52,686 nucleotides of DNA from an uncultured Lachnospiraceae bacterium (GTDB lineage Bacteria; Bacillota; Clostridia; Lachnospirales; Lachnospiraceae): NCBI GenBank assembly GCA_947243855.1, contig CAMXIK010000024.1, positions 1-52,686 on the forward strand. Reading direction: 5' to 3'. Below are positions 1 to 8,001 of this stretch, piece after piece. The position numbers were made by a program, and so were the translations under genes. Numbering within the stretch: the stretch's first letter is position 1; every line of letters begins with the position of its first letter. The notes beneath the pieces were generated by a model. It saw only the letters and a list, made by a program, of their open reading frames with translations, did not search any database and was not told where the DNA came from.

Positions 1-269
1 AAATAGGACAGGGATTGGCGCGGGAGATACTTTTAAGGGGCGGTCACGTTGACGGCTTTTTGGTGACGAAACGGCAGAGCATGGAGAGCGCATGCATGGG
101 GATTCCGGTATATGAGATAAATGAGGCGGCTGCCCAGAGGGCTTCTGCCGCGGTTGTCATTGCGGTGGCGGAGGGGATGCAGTTTGAATTGTATCAGAAT
201 CTAAAGCAGTATGAATTTCAAAATGTTTTCAGGGTAGATGCGGCTGTAAGACAACAATTCACGCTTTAG
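1..269 (+). CDS. C-terminal end of a Rossmann-module protein (5' truncated)
   Basis: The reading frame is open from base 3 and ends at TAG 267-269, so this is the tail of a larger gene that begins before the window. A TTG at 15 lies inside the frame and has no ribosome binding site, so I do not take it as the start. The visible 88 or so residues have the second half of a Rossmann-like module: a GIPVYE segment, then a strand VVIAV, then a helix with QNLKQYEF and NVF. The same pattern (G-x-V, VLI-x-V, QL-x-x-MG) recurs in the next three genes. The gap to the next gene is 16 bases, so it belongs to the same operon. Its catalytic part, probably glycosyl- or nucleotidyl-transfer related, is outside the window. 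Confidence 0.6.
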   Translation, partial: IGQGLAREILLRGGHVDGFLVTKRQSMESACMGIPVYEINEAAAQRASAAVVIAVAEGMQFELYQNLKQYEFQNVFRVDAAVRQQFTL

Positions 270-285
270 ACGCAGGAGAACAGGG

Positions 286-2535
286 ATGGATGATTTGCAA
301 ATTGTAAGGGAGATACAAAAGGGTCTGCTAAGATGGTATGACTTTAAACTACACAGAAGGGCGTTGTATATTGGGGAGGCGGGTTCACCTTTGGCGGAAT
401 GCCTGAAAGAGTGTGGTTTGGATGCAGTATGTGCGGGAATAGAAGAGACATGTTCCACAGAGTGGGAAGAGAGGTATCAGGGCGCTTTTGATTATCTGGT
501 TTCCGTTACAGATTTGGAGAAGACGGAAGAGCCGCAGAGAGCGCTTTCTATATGGAAAAATCTGCTGAAAGCGGATGGACATATGCTCCTTGGAATGAAT
601 AACCGTTTGGGACTCAGGTATTTTTGTGGAGACAGGGACTGTTATACGGGACGCAATATGGACGGAATAGAAGATTACAGAAGGGCTTATACCAAAAAAG
701 AAGACTTGTTTCAGGGGCGCATGTATGACCGCTGTACGCTTCGGAAGATGCTGCGGGAGGCAGGGTTTCATACGTTTCAGTGTTATTCAGTGTTATCCGA
801 TCTGGAGAATCCCGCTTTCCTTTATGCAGAAGACTATCTGCCCAATGAAGATCTGACAAACAGGGTATTTCCTACTTATCATTGTCCGGATACGGTGTTT
901 TTAGATGAGGAGCCTTTGTACAATCAGATGATAGAGAACGGTATGTTTCATCAGATGGCAAATGCCTATCTGATTGAGTGCGCTATGGACGGAACCCTAT
1001 CGGATGTGAGTCATGTGACGGCGTCCCTAGAACGGGGACGTGAAGATGCCCTTTTGACAGTGATTCGTAAATCGGGAATTGTGGAGAAGCGGGCTGTATA
1101 TCCGGAAGGAACGGAAAAACTGGAAGTATTGCTGGAACATGGGCAGGATTTAAAGGCGCATGGATTGCAGGTGGTGGAAGCAAAACTAGTGGATGGCGTA
1201 TATCAGATGCCATATGTCGATGCACCGGTGGGCCAGGTGTATTTGCAACAATTGCTGTTTCATGACAAAGAAAAATTTCTGGAGGCGATGGATCATTTTC
1301 GTGATTTGATTATGCAGTCCTCAGAGATTGAGAAGAGGGATATGGAGGATGGAGAGGGCGCTGTTTTATATCGGGCATATATGGATCTTGTACCGCTTAA
1401 CAGCTTTTACATAGATGGAGAATTTGTTTTTTATGATCAAGAGTTCTGTGAGGAACATTACCCTGTGAATGTTCTGCTGCTTCGCATGATTTCTAGTTTT
1501 TATGCAGGGCATATGCAATTTGAAAAAATTTTGTCCAGAGAAGAACTGTTTGACAGATATGGATTGTCACCGTATTTAAATCGTTGGTATAAGATGGAAG
1601 GAACGTTTTTGTCTGAGCTGCTGCGTAGGAAGGAACTGCGGGTTTATCATGAAAAATGCAGGAGAAATCCGGAGATTACTGCAGATAATCGTCAGAGGAT
1701 GAACTATTCGGAAGCGGAGTATCAACGTTTGTTTATGGATATCTTTAAGGGGGTAGAGGGAAAAAAATTGATTTTATTCGGTTCCGGCATTTATACCAAA
1801 CGTTTTCTTGGCCTATATCAAAGGGACTATCCTGTTTATGCTGTGATAGATAATAACAAGGATAAATGGGGACTGGAACTGGAAGGCATAAAAATTCAGT
1901 CTCCGGATATTCTGCGTCGAATTCCATCAGACGAGTACAAAGTGTTGATTTGTGTGAAAAATTATCTTTCCATTATGAAACAGTTACGGGATATGGGCGT
2001 GAAGCATTACAGTATTTTTGATCCCTCCAAATCCTATCCGCGTAAGTTAAAATCAGCTACAGCAGGGGAGCATAACAAAGAAGAGAAACCGAAGAAATAT
2101 CAGATCGGCTATGTTGCGGGGGTTTTCGATATGTTCCATGTAGGGCATGTAAATTTGCTCCGCAGGGCAAAGGAGCAGTGCGATTATCTGATTGTGGGGG
2201 TGGTATCGGATGAAGGCGTGTACTGCAAAAAGAAAAAAAATCCGGTGATCCCATGTGAAGACAGGGTTGAAATGCTGCGTTCCTGCCGATATGTGGATCA
2301 GGCGGAAGAACTGCCTAACGGATTTGACAGCGTTCGCGACGCATATAAATTGTATCGCTTTGACTGTCAATTTACAGGAACAGATTATGCAGATAACCCC
2401 AACTGGCTGGCGGATAAGGAGTATTTGGAGCGGCAGGGGGCGGAGCTGGTATTTTTTCCTTATACGGAAAAAGTGAGTTCCACAAAGCTTAGGGAAACGT
2501 TGATAGAAGAACGATTGAAAGAGGAAAGGACATAG
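286..2535 (+). CDS. Multidomain methyltransferase-like / kinase-like / Rossmann / cytidylyltransferase protein
   Basis: A 749-residue protein with four apparent parts. Residues about 20-215 look like a class I SAM-dependent methyltransferase (GEAGSPLAECL near the start, later LKADGHMLLGMNN). Residues about 250-465 resemble a phosphotransferase-like fold with a YDQEF acidic motif; this is the least certain part. Residues 493-585 are a Rossmann-like module opening with FGSG (498-501). Residues 605-745 are a nucleotidyltransferase of the glycerol-3-phosphate cytidylyltransferase (TagD) type, with GVFDMFHVGH (His618, His621) and a closing KVSSTKLRE motif. Such enzymes make CDP-activated polyols or sugars for cell-surface polymers. 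The ATG at 286 has GGAG at 274-277. It is followed after 8 bases by a glycosyltransferase gene. The cytidylyltransferase part is the firmest; the substrate is unknown. Confidence 0.8.
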   Translation: MDDLQIVREIQKGLLRWYDFKLHRRALYIGEAGSPLAECLKECGLDAVCAGIEETCSTEWEERYQGAFDYLVSVTDLEKTEEPQRALSIWKNLLKADGHMLLGMNNRLGLRYFCGDRDCYTGRNMDGIEDYRRAYTKKEDLFQGRMYDRCTLRKMLREAGFHTFQCYSVLSDLENPAFLYAEDYLPNEDLTNRVFPTYHCPDTVFLDEEPLYNQMIENGMFHQMANAYLIECAMDGTLSDVSHVTASLERGREDALLTVIRKSGIVEKRAVYPEGTEKLEVLLEHGQDLKAHGLQVVEAKLVDGVYQMPYVDAPVGQVYLQQLLFHDKEKFLEAMDHFRDLIMQSSEIEKRDMEDGEGAVLYRAYMDLVPLNSFYIDGEFVFYDQEFCEEHYPVNVLLLRMISSFYAGHMQFEKILSREELFDRYGLSPYLNRWYKMEGTFLSELLRRKELRVYHEKCRRNPEITADNRQRMNYSEAEYQRLFMDIFKGVEGKKLILFGSGIYTKRFLGLYQRDYPVYAVIDNNKDKWGLELEGIKIQSPDILRRIPSDEYKVLICVKNYLSIMKQLRDMGVKHYSIFDPSKSYPRKLKSATAGEHNKEEKPKKYQIGYVAGVFDMFHVGHVNLLRRAKEQCDYLIVGVVSDEGVYCKKKKNPVIPCEDRVEMLRSCRYVDQAEELPNGFDSVRDAYKLYRFDCQFTGTDYADNPNWLADKEYLERQGAELVFFPYTEKVSSTKLRETLIEERLKEERT

Positions 2536-2543
2536 TAGAGCAC

Positions 2544-3719
2544 ATGGAAAAGGAACCGCTTATTTCGATAATTGTTCCGGTATACAATGTGAAAAACTAT
2601 TTGGAGGAGTGTTTGGAGAGCATTATAAAACAGTCTTACCGAAATTTGGAAATTATAATTGTGGATGACGGTTCGACGGATGGTTCGGCGGATCTCTGTG
2701 ACCGATATGCGAAGATGGACTCACGTATTGCAGTCATTCATCAGAAAAATCAGGGTGTGGCCAAAGCGAGAAAAAAGGCGGTAATGCGCGCGGCGGGAAC
2801 TTACATAGGATTTGTAGATGCGGATGACCGGATCAGCCTAGATATGATAGACTATATGCTTGCCCATATTGGAAACTGCGATGTGATTACGGTTGGCTGT
2901 TACTGCGAGGAGGCATCTGGAAATTTCTTTGAACAGACAGATACCATTCAGGAAGGCGTATATGATTCAGAAGAGGAATTGGAGTATTTTTACAGTAATA
3001 TGCTTGCATTTCAGGGACGGTTTGAATATGGCGTTTGGCCGTATTTAGTGAATAAATTATTTCGAACTTCTTTGCTGCAGGAGACGCTTACAGGTATCGA
3101 TTCTTCGCTGATCTATGCGGAAGATGCTGAGGTGGTATTCCAATATCTGTTAAGGTGTAAAGGGGTTTGTATTACACATAAGTGTATGTATTACTACCGA
3201 TACAGGGCGGATTCCGCTTTGCGTGCGGTTGACGACCATTTTATGAGTAACCTAAATGGGATTTATCTGGCGTTGAAGCAGGCTTTTAAAAAACATCCAA
3301 AAAGGGAAATATTAATGCGGCAGCTGCAATTGTTTATTATACAGCGCATCTATTGGATTACGGCTCGGATGGGGTTTCCAGAAGAAATCCGGATGGTTTC
3401 TTATGCGTTTCCTCATTCGGATTTGCATATGAGTGACAGAATAGTTTTGTATGGAGCTGGGAAAGTCGGTGTGGCATATTATAGACAGATTTATTTTCAT
3501 AAATTGGTGAACATGGTTTTATGGGTTGACAGGTGCTGGGAAAACTATAAAGCTTCTTATATGCCAATATCTGATCCCAATCAAATAAAAAACTGTGAGT
3601 ATGACTATCTGGTTATCGCGGTAAAGAAGAAAGAACTGGCTGATGAAATCAGGCGGGAATTGATATCGCAGGGGATCGAAGAAGAAAAGATACTTTGGAG
3701 AGCACCTGCAATTTATTAG
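2544..3719 (+). CDS. Family 2 glycosyltransferase with C-terminal Rossmann module
   Basis: The first 230 or so residues are a GT-A glycosyltransferase: the N-terminal strand is followed by IIVPVYNV, then VDDGSTDGSADLC, and the metal-binding FVDADD (Asp92, Asp94, Asp95). It should transfer a sugar from a nucleotide sugar onto a glycan or lipid acceptor on the cytoplasmic face of the membrane. Residues about 300-391 are not part of usual GT2 enzymes: IVLYGAGK (300-307), a central VDR, and YLVIAV repeat the Rossmann-like module of the flanking genes. No membrane segment is evident. It starts 8 bases after the cytidylyltransferase gene and 13 bases before the next, so the genes are very probably co-transcribed. 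The acceptor and sugar cannot be told from the sequence. Confidence 0.88.
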   Translation: MEKEPLISIIVPVYNVKNYLEECLESIIKQSYRNLEIIIVDDGSTDGSADLCDRYAKMDSRIAVIHQKNQGVAKARKKAVMRAAGTYIGFVDADDRISLDMIDYMLAHIGNCDVITVGCYCEEASGNFFEQTDTIQEGVYDSEEELEYFYSNMLAFQGRFEYGVWPYLVNKLFRTSLLQETLTGIDSSLIYAEDAEVVFQYLLRCKGVCITHKCMYYYRYRADSALRAVDDHFMSNLNGIYLALKQAFKKHPKREILMRQLQLFIIQRIYWITARMGFPEEIRMVSYAFPHSDLHMSDRIVLYGAGKVGVAYYRQIYFHKLVNMVLWVDRCWENYKASYMPISDPNQIKNCEYDYLVIAVKKKELADEIRRELISQGIEEEKILWRAPAIY

Positions 3720-3732
3720 GGAGGTCAAAAGG

Positions 3733-4932
3733 GTGAATATCAGTTTTGCACCGCAGGGAATTGTGGCGTTCAGATATCCAAAACAGGGAATAGGAGATTT
3801 GGCAGGTACGGGGGTCGGACAGATTCTGCTGGATTTGTCGGCGGTGACTTGCGAGTATCCGGAGCAGATACATGAGCTTATAAATCCAATACTGGAGCAG
3901 TGCAGAGCACAGCAGTTGCAATGCCGTATTGCCACAGCTCCTTATCTTAGTTGGAATACCAAACGCGAAGACCTAAACGCTTTGTTAGAGCAGCTTGCGC
4001 AGGAGAGTATCAAGCTCTGCGGACAAGCTGGCAGCCAGTATCTGATCGTCAAGCCGCTTACTGTTGGGATTGCAGACACGGATTTGTGGGAGATAAATCA
4101 GGCTTACTATCTGCGTCTGGGAAAGCAGGCTGAAAAGTATCATGTAAAGATTCTTTTGGAAAACCAATGCAAAGATTTTAACGGCCATCTGGTACGCGGC
4201 TTCTGCTCCGACGGCAGACAGGCGGCGAAGTGGGTAGACGCGCTCAACGAAGCGGCGGGAGAAGAGCGGTTCGGCTTCTGTATGGATGTCGGCGTATGCA
4301 ATCTTTGCGGCCAGAACATGTACGATTTTGCTTTGGCCCTTGGGAGCCGTATCAAGGCAGTGATCCTGCGGGATTGTGACGGAAACAACGACAGTGCCTT
4401 ACTGCCCTTTACGGCGGCCCGGCGCGGCCAGCCGCAGACGGATTGGTTAAACCTGATTAGGGGATTGCGGGAAATCGGCTTTGACGGGGAGCTGATTATG
4501 GATATCCATGATACGGTATCTGCATTTTCGCCGATTTTGAGGCCCGGACTTTTGCGAATGGCAAAATCTGTGGCGGACTATTTTAAATGGCAGATAGAGA
4601 TAGAAAACGTGTTAAAAAAATGTCCGTCAAGGGTTCTTTTTGGCGCGGGCAATATGTGCCGCAATTATATGAAGTGTTACGGGGAGAAATACCCGCCTCT
4701 GTTTACCTGCGACAACAATCAAAAGCTCTGGGAGACGGAATTTTGTGGCTTGACGGTAAAAGCGCCGGAGGCGCTTTTGGATTTGCCGAAGGACTGCGCT
4801 GTTTTTATCTGCAACATTTATTATCGAGAGATTGAAGCGCAGTTGAGAAAGATGGGAATCGAAAATCCGATTGAGTTTTTCAATGACGAGTATATGCCGT
4901 CGTTTTATTTTGACAGGGTGGAGAGGGAGTGA
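3733..4932 (+). CDS. Degenerate TIM-barrel isomerase-like protein with C-terminal Rossmann module
   Basis: The start is GTG 3733, with GGGAGG at 3719-3724. Residues 1-285 follow the sugar phosphate isomerase/epimerase (AP endonuclease 2) barrel. ILLENQC carries the first expected acid. The later metal positions are altered: FCMDVGVCN where the intact paralogue downstream has FCFDTGHAN, LRDCDGNND instead of HIHDNDG, and LIMDIHD instead of LSFETAP. The active site is therefore changed or lost. Residues 300-399 hold the recurring Rossmann-like module (VLFGAGN at 301-307, then CDNN, then FICN). The stop overlaps the next gene's GTG (GTGA), indicating translational coupling. It may act on a surface-glycan sugar or serve as a non-catalytic partner of the next protein. 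Confidence 0.75.
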   Translation: MNISFAPQGIVAFRYPKQGIGDLAGTGVGQILLDLSAVTCEYPEQIHELINPILEQCRAQQLQCRIATAPYLSWNTKREDLNALLEQLAQESIKLCGQAGSQYLIVKPLTVGIADTDLWEINQAYYLRLGKQAEKYHVKILLENQCKDFNGHLVRGFCSDGRQAAKWVDALNEAAGEERFGFCMDVGVCNLCGQNMYDFALALGSRIKAVILRDCDGNNDSALLPFTAARRGQPQTDWLNLIRGLREIGFDGELIMDIHDTVSAFSPILRPGLLRMAKSVADYFKWQIEIENVLKKCPSRVLFGAGNMCRNYMKCYGEKYPPLFTCDNNQKLWETEFCGLTVKAPEALLDLPKDCAVFICNIYYREIEAQLRKMGIENPIEFFNDEYMPSFYFDRVERE

Positions 4933-5870
4933 AAATGCTGGAACTAGGTGTACAGACAAAAAATGTGGTGAATGACGAGCACCCCGAAGAAGGGTTTGCC
5001 CTGTTAAAACGGGCGGGCTTTTCTTGCGCGGATTTCAGCCTGAATGGATATTTGCTGAATACGGACATCTATCAGGCGTCGCTCAACCGGTTTTTTGACG
5101 CGTCGGTTTCGGAGCTGGAACGTTTTTTTGCGCCCCACAAGCAGGGTGCGAAGGCGGCGGGGATTACGATTCATCAAATACATATGCCATATCCCATCTA
5201 TGTGCCGGCGGGAGAGAAGAAGGTGAATGCGTATCTCTGGAATGAGGTTGCGCCCAAAAGTATGGCAGTCTGCGCGTTCTTGGAATGTTCATACATTGTG
5301 ATACACGGCTTCAAACTGGCAAGGTTTCTTGGCTCCGAAGACAGGGAGTGGGAGGAGACGGAGAAATTTATCGATTCCATTGCGCCTATGGCAAAAGAGA
5401 TGGGGATCACGATCTGTATTGAAAATCTCTACGACGGGATAGGAGGGCATCTGCTGGAAGGCCCCTGCTGCGATGTGGCAAAGGCGGCGGAGCGGATTGA
5501 CCGAATCAATGAGAAGTATCGAGCGGAGGTTTTAGGCTTTTGTTTTGATACGGGACATGCGAATTTGGTGGGGATTGATTTTGAGCGCTTTATTACAGGG
5601 CTTGGGGAACGGCTTAAAGTGCTGCATATCCATGATAACGACGGGATCAGCGATTTGCACCAGATCCCCTTTACCTTTGCGAAGACAAGGGAAAATAAAT
5701 CTTCTACCGATTGGGAGGGCTTTATCAGGGGGCTAAGGCAGATTCGGTTTCAGGGGACGCTCAGCTTTGAGACGGCGCCGGTGCTCTCGGCTTTCCCCGA
5801 GGTGATGAAGCAGGATGCGCTTGCCTTTATTGCAAGGATCGGGGAGTATTTTGCGGGGGAGATTTCGTGA
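4929..5870 (+). CDS. Sugar phosphate isomerase/epimerase family protein (TIM barrel)
   Basis: A 313-residue xylose-isomerase-like barrel. Metal-binding landmarks of the AP endonuclease 2 family appear in order: IHQIHMPYP, VIHGFK, ICIENLYDGIGGH, GFCFDTGHAN, VLHIHDNDG and LSFETAP. All expected acids and histidines are present, so an active divalent-metal isomerase or epimerase is likely. The start is GTG 4929, overlapping the previous stop by four bases, with a GGAGAGGGAG ribosome binding site just before it. It is the last gene of the glycan-type operon; a T-rich stretch follows the stop but no clear hairpin. The closest relative in the window is the degenerate barrel just upstream. The substrate is not predictable. 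Confidence 0.82.
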   Translation: MKMLELGVQTKNVVNDEHPEEGFALLKRAGFSCADFSLNGYLLNTDIYQASLNRFFDASVSELERFFAPHKQGAKAAGITIHQIHMPYPIYVPAGEKKVNAYLWNEVAPKSMAVCAFLECSYIVIHGFKLARFLGSEDREWEETEKFIDSIAPMAKEMGITICIENLYDGIGGHLLEGPCCDVAKAAERIDRINEKYRAEVLGFCFDTGHANLVGIDFERFITGLGERLKVLHIHDNDGISDLHQIPFTFAKTRENKSSTDWEGFIRGLRQIRFQGTLSFETAPVLSAFPEVMKQDALAFIARIGEYFAGEIS

Positions 5871-5890
5871 GGTTGTTCTTTTTTTAAGCA

Positions 5891-5934
5891 AATGCTTTAC
5901 AATGCTTTACATACTTGGTATACTCCATATAAAG
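5891..5934 (+). promoter_or_regulatory. Promoter of the RelB/YoeB pair with tandem decamer
   Basis: TTTACA at 5896-5901 and TATACT at 5919-5924 are separated by 17 bases, and TG precedes the -10, making an extended -10. The -35 lies in a tandem duplication of AATGCTTTAC (5891-5900 and 5901-5910). That duplication could be part of the operator for the antitoxin, but this is inference. Confidence 0.6.
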
Positions 5935-5992
5935 AAGCTTATAATAAATAAAAAAGATGCATATGAGTGATAGAGAATTAGGAGGTATTGGT

Positions 5993-6262
5993 ATGGCGCA
6001 AACGACGATGGTAAATTTCCGCATTGATGAAGATGTAAAGAAAGATATGGAGGAAGTGTGTTCCAGAATGGGATTGACGATGACTGCCGCTTTGAATATT
6101 TTTATCAATAAGGTAACAATGGAGAGACGTATCCCTTTTGAAATTACAGCCGACCCTGATCCGTTTTATTCAGAGAGCAATATTCGATATTTGGAAAAAA
6201 AGATGTCCGATTATAAGGCGGGACGCCTAAAATTATCAGAACATGATTTATCGGAGGACTAA
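5993..6262 (+). CDS. RelB/DinJ-family antitoxin
   Basis: A protein of 89 residues starting at ATG 5993, which has AGGAGG at 5980-5985; an in-frame ATG at 5957 lacks a site. The N-terminus (TTMVNFRIDEDVKKDMEEV) is a ribbon-helix-helix DNA-binding segment, followed by MGLTMTAALNIFI typical of RelB/DinJ. The C-terminal tail is charged (YLEKKMSDYKAGR, SEHDLSED), as expected for the toxin-neutralising part. It should bind and inhibit the toxin encoded 3 bases downstream and repress its own promoter together with it. This is the classic antitoxin-first order. Confidence 0.88.
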   Translation: MAQTTMVNFRIDEDVKKDMEEVCSRMGLTMTAALNIFINKVTMERRIPFEITADPDPFYSESNIRYLEKKMSDYKAGRLKLSEHDLSED

Positions 6263-6265
6263 CGG

Positions 6266-6535
6266 ATGAACATACGTCTGATACAATGGGACTTTGACGC
6301 GTGGGAGGAATATTGTAATTGGCAGGGAAAAAATAAAGATGTCATAAAGCGTATCAATCAGCTTGTTAGAGACATCAAACGCAGTCCATTTGAAGGGATC
6401 GGAAAACCGGAAGCGTTGAAGGGGAATTTGAGCGGATTCTGGAGCCGGCGCATTACGGATGAACACAGAATTGTATATGCAGTTAAGGATGATACTGTAG
6501 TTATTATTTCTTGTAAAGGGCATTACGACGATTAA
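6266..6535 (+). CDS. yoeB: Txe/YoeB-family mRNA interferase toxin
   Basis: An 89-residue toxin of the usual length. It ends in KGHYDD, and the residues matching the known YoeB catalytic set are present: Glu49, Arg68, His86 and Tyr87. The WSRRITDEHRIVY stretch is the family signature. YoeB cleaves mRNA at the ribosomal A site and stops translation under stress. It follows the antitoxin after 3 bases with its own GGAGG just before ATG 6266. The downstream MATE gene converges on it. Confidence 0.9.
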   Translation: MNIRLIQWDFDAWEEYCNWQGKNKDVIKRINQLVRDIKRSPFEGIGKPEALKGNLSGFWSRRITDEHRIVYAVKDDTVVIISCKGHYDD

Positions 6536-6552
6536 GGTGGTAGTGCCCTTTA
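6514..6552. terminator. Inverted repeat between convergent genes
   Basis: TAAAGGGCA (6514-6522) pairs with TGCCCTTTA (6544-6552), extended by one mismatched and further pairs. The toxin stop codon lies in the loop. There is no strong T-run, so it may be only a weak terminator or an mRNA 3' structure. Confidence 0.35.
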
Positions 6553-6566
6553 TACTTTGCATGATG

Positions 6567-7895
6567 TCAAGAAAGTTTCCCGGTTTCCCTATGATAGAAC
6601 CACACCGACATTACCATAGCGATGCTCCACCCGATCGGCCAAGCGCACCAGATCCCCAGCGCGGAGCCGGTCCAGCCGGAGAGAACAAAGGCCAGAACCA
6701 CGCGCAGAATCAGATCGGTGAAGGTGCCGATCATGAACTTCCCCATGGCGCTTACGCCGCGTAAAATGCCGTCCGCCACCAACTTAGCCGACACGATGAA
6801 ATAGAAAGGCGACAAGATCCACAGAAACTGTCTGCCTGTCTGGAGGGCAGCGGAAGCATTCTGCTCCATAAACAAAAGCAGGAGATATTTGCCGAGGAAA
6901 ATATAAATCAGGCAGAAAGGAATGCACAGACACCACACCATTTTCAGGCCGGCGCGGAAGCCGTCCTTAATTCTGCTATATTGATGCGCGCCCAGATTCT
7001 GGGCGGAAAAGTTCGAGATCCCGTTTCCGATGGTGGTGAAGGAAGTAATTACCATATTGTTCAGTTTCACAGCGGCGGAATATCCCGCCATAACGGAAGG
7101 GCCGAAGCCGTTGATGACGCTCTGGATTAAAATATTGCCGATGGAGATAAAGCTTTGCTGTAGGATGCTTGGGACGGCGATGACTGCAATTTTTTTCAAA
7201 AGATCGAAGTCGAAGAGGGCGGATTTTTGATCCGTCTTTATTTTTTTCATGCGGTTGTACACCGTGAGAACGGCTAACACACAGCTTATGCCCTGACAGA
7301 GAAAAGTAGCCCAAGCCACGCCGGCGACGCCCATATGAAACGCTTTTACAAACAGGATATCGACCGCGATATTGGCAGTGGAAGAGACGGCCAGAAAATA
7401 AAAGGGCGTCTTAGAATCACCCAGCGCGGAAAAAATACCGGTTGCGATATTGTAGAAAAACACGAAGGGGAGTCCCCATACATAGATATCCAGATAGAGC
7501 TTCGAGTCTGCGAAAACCTCCATTGGCGTATGGATTAAGGAAAGCAGGGGGCCGCAGGCCAAAATGCCGATCAACATCAACAGGCCGCAGAGCGCCGCGC
7601 TGAACATACAGGCCGTGGTGACAGCGGTTTTCAGTCTTCGGTAATCTTTTGCGCCAAAAAGCTGTGAGACGATAACCGAACAGCCGATATTACAGCCAAA
7701 AGCAAAAGCGATAAAGATGAGAGTAATCTCATAGCTGTTTCCTACGGCGGCCAGCGCGTTTTCCCCGATAAATTTACCCGCAACAAGAGAATCCGCTATG
7801 TTATATAACTGCTGAAAAATGATGCTTCCAAACAGCGGAAGGCAGAACTGCCAGAGTACCGTTTCCGCTTTGCCCTGTGTCAAATCTTTATTCAT
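6567..7895 (-). CDS. MATE-family multidrug efflux transporter
   Basis: About 442 residues with some 12 hydrophobic segments and the repeated MATE layout. The N-terminal half has LPLFGSIIFQQLYNIADSLV and the second half repeats the pattern with LQQSFISIGNILIQSVINGFG. These exporters use Na+ or H+ gradients to expel cationic drugs or metabolites across the cytoplasmic membrane. I choose ATG at 7895, which has an AGAAGGG site, over the TTG at 7931, which has none. It is divergent from a LysR regulator 106 bases away, which probably controls it. A second, distinct MATE gene lies at 17340. Confidence 0.9.
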   Translation of the reverse strand: MNKDLTQGKAETVLWQFCLPLFGSIIFQQLYNIADSLVAGKFIGENALAAVGNSYEITLIFIAFAFGCNIGCSVIVSQLFGAKDYRRLKTAVTTACMFSAALCGLLMLIGILACGPLLSLIHTPMEVFADSKLYLDIYVWGLPFVFFYNIATGIFSALGDSKTPFYFLAVSSTANIAVDILFVKAFHMGVAGVAWATFLCQGISCVLAVLTVYNRMKKIKTDQKSALFDFDLLKKIAVIAVPSILQQSFISIGNILIQSVINGFGPSVMAGYSAAVKLNNMVITSFTTIGNGISNFSAQNLGAHQYSRIKDGFRAGLKMVWCLCIPFCLIYIFLGKYLLLLFMEQNASAALQTGRQFLWILSPFYFIVSAKLVADGILRGVSAMGKFMIGTFTDLILRVVLAFVLSGWTGSALGIWCAWPIGWSIAMVMSVWFYHRETGKLS

Positions 7896-7937
7896 AAAAT
7901 CAAATCCCTTCTGTGATTTACTTCGTTCCAAGGATGT

Positions 7938-7966
7938 ATTATAATACCCTTAGTAAAATATGAAAA
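7938..7966 (-). promoter_or_regulatory. Promoter of the MATE gene in the LysR/MATE divergent region
   Basis: On the minus strand TTTTCA (7966-7961) and TATAAT (7943-7938) are 17 bases apart. The divergent region also holds two TATGAAAA-started AT-rich repeats (from 7959 and 7979), which are candidate LysR contact sites, and a TATACT at 7972-7977 reading toward the LysR gene. Confidence 0.5.
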
Positions 7967-8001
7967 ATATATATACTGTATGAAAAGGATATAAAATATA
8001 T

